Origin: Monodelphis domestica
Taxonomy: Eukaryota; Chordata; Mammalia; Didelphimorphia; Didelphidae
DNA length: 64,000 bases
Assembly: GCF_027887165.1 (NCBI RefSeq)
Contig: NC_077228.1
Span: 208,101,979-208,165,978, forward strand
Direction of reading: 5' to 3'
This document shows, piece by piece, positions 56,210-64,000 of this stretch. Position 1 is the stretch's first letter, and each line of letters starts with the position of its first letter. The position numbers and the translations under genes are program-made. The notes beneath the pieces were generated by a model that did no database searches, was not told the DNA's origin, and saw nothing but the letters and a program-made list of their open reading frames with translations.

Positions 56210-57024
56210 AATTATTATATCATCTGCAAATATTTATTATTTTGTTTCTTTTTTGCCTATGCTTATTCTCTAAATTCTATTTTCTTGTATTATTGTTGTT
56301 AGTATTTCTAAAATGATTTTTTTGACAGTGATAATAGATATCCTTACTTTACTTCCAGTCTTATTGGAAAATCCTGTTGTGTTTTCCCATAATAGATAAT
56401 ACTAGATTGGTTTTGGATATAGACTTCTTATCACCTTAAGAAAAAAGTCAATTTATTCCTGTACTGTCCAGCCTTTTCACCACTATTAAAGAATGTTGTT
56501 TTTTTATCCAAAGATTTTTCTTCATCCATTGATATACTCATGTAGTTTTGGTTCCTTTTGTTATTAATATGGCTTAATATGTCTGGTTTTTCTTCCATAG
56601 GAACCAGTTCCTGTGTTTCCACTCTAAATCTAATCTGATCATAATGGTATGATCTTTTAAAAATGTTGTTGGAGGTCCTTTGCTAATGTTTAATTTAATA
56701 TTTTTGCATCAGTATTCATTAGTCATATTGGTCAGTCTATTTCTTTATCTGGTTTATCTTTTCTTGGTTCAGGTATAATATTGTCACATAAAAGAAGTTC
56801 GTAGGATGGCATATCTCCCTATTTTTGCAAATGTAATATTGGAATCAATTGTACTTTGAATTCTTTATAGAATTTCCTTGTAAAGCAATTTGATCTTTTT
56901 TTTTTCTTTTTGGAGTACCTAAATGGTTTGTTCAATTTATTTTTTTGAGTTCAGATTACTTAACTCTTTTTTATTTTGATAATCTAGGTATTTTGTGTTT
57001 TTGGAAATTTGTAAATGCCCATTT
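56210..57024 (-). mobile_element. Degenerate L1 ORF2 fragment, antisense
   Basis: Read on + it contains the strings usual for antisense L1 RT: ATTATATCATCTGCAAATAT, GATTTTTCTTCATCCATTGA, ATATTTTTGCATCAGTATTC ATTAGTCATATTGGTC, GTTCAGGTATAATATTGTCA. No open frame of length remains. Confidence 0.72.
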
Positions 57025-57985
57025 TATTTATCATTTAAAATATTTTTAGATGCTCAAATACAACGTTTTTGTGATCTAAACAAAAAAGAAAAGGGAATGG
57101 CATTAACAAATAAGATTCATAACTGAATATCGTGATGAAATTGTAGCCGCCATATTTGAAACTCAAAAGAGACATAATTGCAGTCTCAAAAATAGCTAAA
57201 TACACCAGGTCCAAAATATGAATTACATATTTTTAAACTGCTACAATCACATCAAATTCCATTTATTTTCTTTAGCATCCCAAAGATTAAGCATATGTTC
57301 TACTCAGCTATATAATAAAGTGACAAGCATTCTACACCACTGTCATCACAAGATAGTTGCCTATTAAATAAGCACTCTGACATTAAACTCTGGTTTCATT
57401 CTCTTACAGGTCATGATCTCCATTAGGGAGTGCAGTTGTCTGAGCAATCTGTAAGTCCCGTGTAAACTGTGCTGCCAGTGCTGGGCCCATGACAAACTCT
57501 ACATGACAAACACCAAATTAAGGTCTTCAATAAATTTTCTAGCAAGCTGAAAGGAGAGCTTCTCAATGTTGTAGTTACTTTTTGCTGACATACTATCATA
57601 ATCTAGAGATTCTTCTTCCTATGGGAGACAATGGATTTCACTTTTAACTTTCCCAACCTTATTATCAACTTTGTTGACATGCAGTACTATAAGTATATTC
57701 TAAAATATTCATACCAGATCTCTGTATCAGGTACATTTTTGTAAGTAACTCTTAATGTTACATCAAACATTATCCAAGCACTGAGCTTGGATATAATAAC
57801 TATTTCTCAGACCACTAAATTTCTCTTGGCCAGCTGCATCCCATTTGTTGAATTTAATTGTATCTTTGTTAGTAGGGAACACAAGGTGATGGACCTCAAC
57901 ATCCAAAGTGGCTACATACTTCTTTTCAAATTTACCATTCAAATGATATTTTATAAATGTGTGTAAATCTTGAAATCTCTCAGAC
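57025..57985 (-). pseudogene. RANP: RAN GTPase processed pseudogene
   Basis: The minus strand translates, across three frames, into diverged [43 protein letters not shown] then [20 protein letters not shown] (G3 motif WDTAGQ changed to WDAAGQ), [18 protein letters not shown] (G4), SAKSNYNIEKL with FQLARKF (G5 region) and a C-terminal block ending in a stop at 57404-57406 aligned with the RAN stop. It has several stops and at least three frameshifts. No introns are present, and the sequence downstream of the stop resembles the RAN 3' UTR as I recall it, ending in A-rich sequence near 57030. RAN itself drives nuclear transport. The N-terminal P-loop (G1) is missing or unrecognisable. Clearly a dead retrocopy. 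Confidence 0.87.
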
Positions 57986-58090
57986 TTGTGAATGTTAAAA
58001 ATTTCCCCATTGGGGAATTCTTAATTGGAACAAGTTCCCTACTGAGAAACATTCCCCATTTTGATGTGAGAACTCACCAGGATCAGAAAT

Positions 58091-58210
58091 GGGAGGACCT
58101 CTACTCCAACCATACTTAAGACTGCTTTAGGGGAGAAAACTCCTTGCTATGGGAGGACCCCTACTCTACCTGTACTTAAGACTACTTTAGGAGAGAAAAC
58201 TCCTTGCTAA
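58091..58210 (+). repeat. Tandem 60-bp duplication in LTR U3
   Basis: Each copy runs from GGGAGGACC to CTCCTTGCTA with exactly 60-bp spacing; I count about 52 of 60 positions identical. Position 330-450 bases before the TATA box fits an enhancer repeat. Confidence 0.9.
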
Positions 58211-58368
58211 ACAATGAAAGTACTTGGATCCATGCTTATGGTGGGGCTAGGAGTTCTTTGAGCCAGGCCTGTTTTTAGAATTGATACAATGGGATGCTAG
58301 GTACCTAAAAGGGTCGGGCAAGTTTTCTCTTGATGAGATTAGTTGACTCAGCTGTGTTTTCTCTCGTT

Positions 58369-58443
58369 CAGACTTACTGAGGAGATTGGTCGACACAGCA
58401 GCATTTTTTCTGATTCAGACTTACTGAGGAGATTGGTCAACTT
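58369..58443 (+). repeat. Direct repeat pair in LTR U3
   Basis: TTCAGACTTACTGAGGAGAT TGGTC occurs at 58369 and 58416, 47 bases apart. Confidence 0.88.
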
Positions 58444-58535
58444 AGCAGGAATTTAGATGGGCAGTCCTTTGGAAAGCATCTACAGTGATTGGTAGATGTA
58501 GGGACTTAGGGGAGGTGACATGGGAGAAGAACCCC

Positions 58536-58542
58536 TATATAA
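58536..58542 (+). promoter_or_regulatory. TATA box of the LTR
   Basis: CCCCTATATAAGAAAAAGC; the only strong TATA motif of this LTR, about 540 bases from its start. Confidence 0.6.
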
Positions 58543-59002
58543 GAAAAAGCAGAATCCTTTTGGAGAAATCCTTTTGGAGGATCTCTGATGAGGATCGCTT
58601 GGGAGGAATCTCTTGAGAGAGGCTCTGGAGAAGGGAAGCTCTTGGAGGACAATCTCTAAGGAGGTCTTGCTAGAGCTCTCTCTGGTGAAGTCAGATGAGA
58701 TGGAGCTGGCCTGGTGTCACTAGAATCCTTGTTTAGGCAGACCTTGTGGTGAGTGTTAAAAGACTGATTGATTCTCTCTCTTAAGACTCAGGTCTAGGCC
58801 ATATTGGCTTGAGGCCCTTCATAATTATTCCTTTCCTACTCTTTCTCTCTTTCTCCAATTCCTCATTATATTATTAATTAAAAATCTCTATAAAACCCAG
58901 TTGACTTTTGTATTTGAATAATTGGGAATATTTCCCTGGCGACCACCTTATATTTGATTTAAAAACCAAGACACTGTAGTGATACATATTTTCTGCAGTC
59001 AA

Positions 59003-59395
59003 ATTTACTCATCCTCTCTTATATCTATCACAATTTATATCTTCCACTATTTTAATCACTACAGTTTAAAACCTCAACCATTTTAAATATCTCATGTGGT
59101 TTTCCAGTTCCTCCATCACCATTGAATGCAAGTTTGAACTGAACTTGGGGTTTTTCTTGGATGGTCATTATGATGATTCAGAATCATTTCCATCCATCCG
59201 TCCATCTCCACCTGACTGTAATTTATTATTTTTAGTGTCATATAATTGGTTGAAAAAGCTTCTAATAAAATCTATTTATTTTTCTTCATTTATTGTGAGT
59301 TCTTTTTCATTTTTGCTATTGGCAGGTTGATTTTCCTCTTAAAAAAAAACAGTATAACTAATGGCTTATCCCTAAAAAGACTAGCTCCCATTTAA
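59003..59395. other. Unassigned; possibly more antisense L1
   Basis: AT-rich. TTGGTTGAAAAAGCTTCTAA and CTATTGGCAGGTTGATTTTC look like antisense LINE sequence, which would make the RAN retrocopy and the LTR insertions into one older L1, but the match is weak. Confidence 0.35.
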
Positions 59396-59399
59396 AACA

Positions 59400-59560
59400 A
59401 ACAAAAACCCTTTATGTTCTGTCTTAGTATTAATTCTAAGACAAAAGAGTGGCAATTAAGGTTAACTAGCAATCAGGGTTATTCTGAGGTAGATTTAAAC
59501 CTAGATTCTTCTAACCCCAGACCTATTGCTCTCTCCACTATTCTACCTAGCTGTCCCTTC
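59400..59560 (-). repeat. Marsupial SINE (short type), diverged
   Basis: AAAAACCCTTTATGTTCTGT CTTAGTATTAATTC, GAGGTAGATTTAAACCTAGA, ATTCTACCTAGCTGTCCC; core partly deleted. Confidence 0.75.
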
Positions 59561-59599
59561 TCATTTTTTTCATCAGTTTTGTGAGGTTTTGGTTTTTGC

Positions 59600-60349
59600 T
59601 TTCAATTTTATTTATTTTTCTTTTCTTTTAATTATTTCCTTTTTATGAAAATTTTATTTAATTAGTCAATTTAGAATATTTCTCCTTGGTTACAAGAATC
59701 ATGTTCTTTCCCTCCCCTCCCCTCGCCGACATGCAATTCCACTGGGTTTTACATGTGTCTTTGATCAAAACCTATTTCCATATTGTTGATATTTGCATTA
59801 GGGTGATCATGTAGAGTCCACATCCCCAATCATATCCCCAACTACCCATGTGATCAAGCAGTTGTTTTCTTCTGTGTTTCTGCTCCCACAGATCTTCCTC
59901 TGAATGTGGATAGCGTTCATCCTCATAAGTCCTTCAGAATTTTTCTGGATCATTGCATTGCTGCTAGTAGAGAAGTCCATTACATTCAATTGTACCACTG
60001 TGTATATAAGTCTCTGTATATAATGTTCTCCTGGTTTTGCTCCTTTCACTTTGCATCAGTTCCCAGAGGTCATTGCAGTTCACATGGAATTCCTCCAATT
60101 TATTATTCCTTTGAGCACAATAGTATTCCATCACCAACATATACCACAATTTGTTCAGCCATTCCCCAATTGAAGGGCATCCCCTCATTTTCCAATTTCT
60201 TGCCACCACAAAGAGTGCTGCTATGAATATTCTTGTACAAGTCTTTTTCCTTATTATCTCTTTGGGGTATAAACCCAGCAGTGCTATGGCTGGATCAAAG
60301 GACAGACAGTCTTTTAGTGCCCTTTGGGCATAGTTCCAAAATGCCCTCC
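59600..60349 (-). mobile_element. L1 3' end, antisense
   Basis: Same 3' end as the copy at 41735 (TTTATTTAATTAGTCAATTT AGAATATTTCTCCTTGG, CACAATAGTATTCCATCACC AACATATACC). It is 5' truncated at about 60349. Remaining minus-strand frames of about 80 codons (59807-60049, 59964-60209) are ORF2 C-terminal remnants. Confidence 0.9.
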
Positions 60350-60417
60350 TTTTCTTGTTCTTTTGAACTGAATATCCAATCCCATCTCTGATCTCTTCTT
60401 CCCTAGATTTATTATTT

Positions 60418-60612
60418 ATTTATTTTAAAAACCTTCCATCTTAGAATCAATATTGTGCATTGGTTCCAAAACAGAAAAGCAGTAAGAGTTAAGTAATGGG
60501 AGTAAGTAACTTGTCCAGGGTCACACAGCTAGGAAGTGTCTGAAGCTAGATTTGACCCCAGGACCTCCCATCTCTAGGCCTGGCCCTCTATACACTGAGC
60601 CCTTAGTTGCTC
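60418..60612 (-). repeat. Marsupial SINE (short type)
   Basis: AAACCTTCCATCTTAGAATC, GTAACTTGTCCAGGGTCACA CAGCTAGGAAGTGTCTGAAG, CATCTCTAGGCCTGGCCCTC. Confidence 0.88.
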
Positions 60613-60924
60613 CATTAGCTTGGTTATGAATAAATTTAAATTTATGAGGGTTAATTAATTAGGTTAATTGGGTGCATTGTGAGGTAACTTACAAGAGGCA
60701 AATCCTGGGGCAGCATGAGGGCAAAGTAACATGGTGGATCCCTGAACCTACCCCAGGCCAGGTCATGTTTTATATAGAAGTAGAACAAAGAAAACCTAGT
60801 GCCAGGGATGGCCCAGGGCCATGTGCAAGTTTTCCCAAAAGAGCTTCTTTTGCTGTTTACTCAAGGTAGTTTACATTCTCTGTGGAGTCAAAAGTTATGC
60901 TCTCACTTTTGCTACCACTGTAGA

Positions 60925-62465
60925 GCTGGTCAAGTCAACAACCATTAATTAAATGCTTACTAAGTGCAAGGAGTTGTGTTAAGCCCTGGAAATACAAAAC
61001 AAATAAAGATAAAAACAGTCCTGACTCACCAGGGGCTTCCCTTTTAATAGGGAAAGAGAATAGGGAAAGAGCATAAAAAAAGGGAAGCTGCAAAGGATGG
61101 AGGTCTGTAAGGTGGCATGGCAGAGAAAGAAATCCAAAGAACTAGGAGCAGATGCCAGATGGAAATGAAGGAATAAATATGTCCCTAATACTTCCTAAAA
61201 TGGAAGTTCTGGGAGGAATGCTAAGTACCCCGATAATCCTTTTTTGGGAAGATGATAGATGTGAACATACCTAAGCTTTAAGTAGTCTCCTCTGGGGCTC
61301 CAGGATAGGGCACAAAGAACCAAAGACAATAAAGATTCTTTTCTGGATCAGGAACCCCTCAGACCACAAATTGGCTGTATATGAGTCCAAAGTTGAGTAG
61401 AAGAGGGTCATTCATCTTCCCTGAGCCATTAAGTTATCACAATTCTTTAACATGTTCCTTTCAGCAATTTATCAAACAACAAGTACTTAACTAGATCTTA
61501 GACATTGAGCTAAGTGCTGGAGAAACAAATAAAGGTGAAATATGTAAGCAAATAGGTACAACATATGAATAAATGAGTGCATATATAATACAAAGAATAT
61601 GGAAAGTAATCATAGAGGGGAAGGCTGGCAGGATTGGGTAAGGCTTCACACAGAAAGTAGTGTTTAAAATGAGTCTTGAAGAATGACAGGTATTCTAAGA
61701 GGTAGAGATGAAGAAGATGGGCATTAAAGGCACGAGCAACAACAAATGTAAAAGCATATAGATGGGAAATCAAGTATCATATCAATAACTAGGACAGTTT
61801 GGATGGAGCAGAGAGTGAAGGGAGGGTAGAAAAATCTATGAAGTCTGGAAAGGTATGAAAGGACCCTTCCATATATATATATATGTATACACACACACAC
61901 ACACACACACATATGGGATATAAAGAACTTTAAATGCTCAACAAAATACTTTCTATTTGACCCTGGAGATCCTGGGATGCCATTGGAGTCTAATGAGAAT
62001 GTGTAGGAGGTGAGGAATGGTTGAGAATCAGGTGAGAGTCAGATCTATGCTTTAGGAAAATCATTTTGGTAATTATGTGGAGTAGAGATTGGATTGGGGA
62101 GAAATGAGGTAGGAAGCCCAATTAGAAGGCTCTGCCAATATTCTAGGTGAAAAATAATGAAGCCCTGAACTAGGGTGAAAATAGAGATAAAGACACACAT
62201 ATGAACCGTTATCAAGGTGAAAACGACTAAGATTTGGCAGCTGATTAGATATGTAGAGTGAGTAAAGAGGGAGGAGTTGGGAATGACAGTGAGGCTGCCA
62301 ACCACATTGACTAAGGGGATGATGGTGCCCTGAATAGTAATAAGAAGTTTGGAGGAGGAATGGGTGTGGGGGAAAAGATAAGGAGTTCTGTTTTGGATAT
62401 ATTGAGTTTGAGATGCCCCTGGGACAACCAATTGGAAATGTTCCTTAGGTAGTTGGGTAAAAAGA
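60925..62465 (+). repeat. Long old interspersed repeat, class unclear
   Basis: The longest copy of the family seen in pieces elsewhere. AACCATTAATTAAATGCTTA CTAAGTGCAAGG opens it, a second start-like segment is at 61480 (GACATTGAGCTAAGTGCTGG), and it continues with AAATGAGTCTTGAAGAATGA, AACTTTAAATGCTCAACAAA, TTTGACCCTGGAGATCCTGG, TTAGGAAAATCATTTTGGTA and GGATATATTGAGTTTGAGAT GCCCC. The double start suggests two overlapping copies. A TA/CA tract lies at 61871-61913. Possibly an ancient LTR element. Confidence 0.6.
61871..61913. repeat. TA/CA microsatellite
   Basis: ATATATATATATGTATACAC followed by a CA run. Confidence 0.92.
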
Positions 62466-62494
62466 GAGCAGAGCTTAGGAGAAAAACAAGCCCT

Positions 62495-62690
62495 GCTAGA
62501 GGTTGTTTTCTTTGTAGAAAGAGCCCTGGTTCTAAAGTCCAGGACCTGAGTTCAACTCACACCTCTATCACTTACTACCTATGTGACTTTAAGTCACATG
62601 ACCTCTCCAGGCCTCAGTTCCCTTACCTATAAAAGGAAATTGAACTATATGGTACCTGAGGTCCTATTCAGTTTTTAATCTATCATTCAG
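62495..62690 (+). repeat. MIR/THER-type SINE
   Basis: AGGACCTGAGTTCAACTCAC, ACCTCTCCAGGCCTCAGTTC, CCTATAAAAGGAAATTGAAC, TGAGGTCCTATTCAGTTTTT AATC. Confidence 0.75.
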
Positions 62691-62799
62691 TGATGTGGAG
62701 ATGAAGAGTTCATAACAAAGACATCAAGGAACAAGATAGGAGAACTTGAGAAGGATTTTGCTGATCCTAGGAAAGGGTTTCTGACTCTTAATTTAATTA

Positions 62800-62930
62800 A
62801 TTTTTTAAACTTTTACCTTTAAACCTAACTTAAGTGATTTTCCCAGGGTCACATAGCTAGGAAATACCTGAGGCCAGCTTTGAATCTTCCCCCTCTACGT
62901 CTGGCTCTCTGAGCCACCTAACTACACCCT
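62800..62930 (-). repeat. Marsupial SINE (short type), truncated
   Basis: CTTTTACCTTTAAACCTAAC, GATTTTCCCAGGGTCACATA GCTAGG, CTGGCTCTCTGAGCCACCTA. Confidence 0.78.
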
Positions 62931-63735
62931 GCCTCAATTAAAAAAAAATAACTGTTATCCCCTCCCCCTGCCCCCATCATATTCTCATCCCTTCACTTTT
63001 TCCTGTCCAATGAGCTATCTCTTATAACCAAGAATACAAAATGATTTGACTTTTTTCCTAAAAGAGCGTAATAAGAAAAAGCCTATGGACTTTAAGCTGA
63101 AAGAGTAAGGCATTACCCATTCTTCCCCTGAGGAAAAGCTAGCCAAAAGTTTTGGCTGAGTCAGAACAGCTTTCTATACAACAGTATCCTGTGGAGTAGC
63201 ATCTGGCAGAGACTACAGCAGCTCAGTATCCATCAGAGACTATGAAACTAACAGGAAAAGGGTCTAATAGGATTTGTGCCATAACAGCACTAGTAGACTC
63301 TAGAGACCCATCAGTGAAGCACAAGGGATAAGAGTTATCTTTCTATATATGTACCTTGGCTATATGTTCCTTACATACAAGTCCCTCCACATGTATCCAC
63401 TTTTATTCTTGATGTGTATATTTGTGATGTTGTAAAGAAAAAAGTCTGGAAATAAGCTTCTGAACAAATTGATTTAATGATGGTAAGCATATCACACAAA
63501 GCCAATGATACATTGACAGAATCAGTAGGTCTGCAGACCACCTAGCATAGTCTGAGACCCTGAACATCAGATGTGACACAGACAAAAAGAGGAACTTACA
63601 AATTTATTTACTGTCCTCTCCAAGAGAGTGCTAGAATCCTATGTATTGTTCTTTGTGAGAGGGTTAGGGAGGGGGTGGCTCAAGATGATAGTGGTAAAAT
63701 ATCTGTGCCTCAGTGGAAAATTTAAATGCATGGTC
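62931..63735. other. Unassigned intergenic sequence
   Basis: No recognised repeat or gene. Short open frames only. Confidence 0.4.
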
Positions 63736-63739
63736 GCCT

Positions 63740-64000
63740 TAGTCTCTACAGTAATTTTATTTTATTTTTTTGGTAAAGATATTTATCTTACCAATTATAT
63801 ACACTAACAATTTTCTACATAAGTTTTCTGAAGTTATATGATTGAAATTGTCTTTCTCCCTCCCTTCCCTCTCCCTTCCTAGAGTTGGTAAGCAATTTAA
63901 TCTGTTATACATGTATTATCATGCAGAACATTTCCATATTGTTCATTTTTATGAGAGAATACTCATATAAAACCAAAACCTCCAAATAAATTAAAGTGAA
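63740..64000 (-). mobile_element. LINE 3' end, antisense, running out of the window
   Basis: AGTTTTCTGAAGTTATATGA, a CTCCCTCCCTTCCCTCTCCC stretch, GGTAAGCAATTTAATCTGTT ATACATG and AACATTTCCATATTGTTCAT are the 3' end of a second L1 subfamily in marsupials. Only the 3' portion is in the window. Confidence 0.65.

Larger units (their letters stand above)
57993..58997 (+). mobile_element. Solitary LTR with duplicated U3 segments
   Basis: Proposed ends TGTTAAAAAT and ATTTTCTGCA form an imperfect inverted pair, flanked by GTGAA (57988) and GTCAA (58998), a 4-of-5 match. TATATAA at 58536 would be the promoter and an AT-rich ATTAATTAAAAATC near 58875 the weak poly(A) region. Upstream of the TATA box lie two tandem 60-bp copies (58091-58150 and 58151-58210) and a pair of shorter direct repeats near 58370 and 58417. 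No internal viral sequence is present. The right border is uncertain; 58971 is the alternative. Confidence 0.68.

Noticed and set aside
62045..62431. 128-codon minus-strand frame with hydrophobic segments
   Set aside because: It is antisense to the long interspersed repeat at 60925-62465.

Overview
This is a stretch of mammalian nuclear DNA, almost certainly from a marsupial. The base composition is AT-rich, exons are short and separated by kilobase introns with GT/AG borders, and the interspersed repeats are those of metatherian genomes: two tRNA-derived CORE-SINE types (one ending in a GGTAAGGGTTT-like tail, one ending in an ACTGAACAACA-like tail), a marsupial-type L1, old L2, CR1/L3 and MIR-like pieces, hAT-like DNA elements and solitary ERV LTRs. 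I cannot tell which marsupial it is.

Region 1 (1 to about 25.9 kb) holds the 3' half of one gene on the + strand, recognised as TLK2 (Tousled-like kinase 2). Nine coding exons (412-509, 1944-2025, 4177-4268, 7577-7666, 11202-11371, 12522-12660, 17824-17935, 21531-21638, 24816-24989) splice in frame to 354 codons plus a stop. They cover the end of the coiled-coil region, the whole protein kinase domain and the TLK2-type C-terminal tail. The 5' exons lie upstream of the window. Poly(A) signals follow at 25409 and 25907. The introns carry SINEs, L2, CR1/L3 and MIR-like copies.

Region 2 (about 25.9-30.8 kb) is intergenic or possibly extended 3' UTR. It is almost free of recognisable repeats, in contrast to everything around it, and contains no recognised exon.

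Region 3 (30.8-64 kb) is intergenic and made mostly of repeats and relics. It holds a solitary LTR with clean TG...CA ends and a 4-bp target duplication (32232-32923), an hAT-like element split by a younger SINE (33650-34048), a TG/purine tract and a pyrimidine tract in inverted arrangement (33.2-33.6 and 34.9-35.35 kb), an AT-rich minisatellite inside an L2 (39.04-39.31 kb), several L1 fragments in both orientations, a complex GACA/CA minisatellite (47.49-48.11 kb), a second LTR (about 55.45-55.76 kb), an antisense processed pseudogene of the RAN GTPase (about 57.03-57.99 kb) and a third LTR with tandemly duplicated U3 segments abutting it (about 57.99-59.0 kb). In human the gene after TLK2 is MRC2. 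I found no MRC2 exon here.

No novel multi-gene system is visible. The most informative observations are the RAN retrocopy with its neighbouring LTR, the nested insertions that give a relative chronology, the repeat-poor block after TLK2 and the low-complexity tracts that generate spurious long ORFs.
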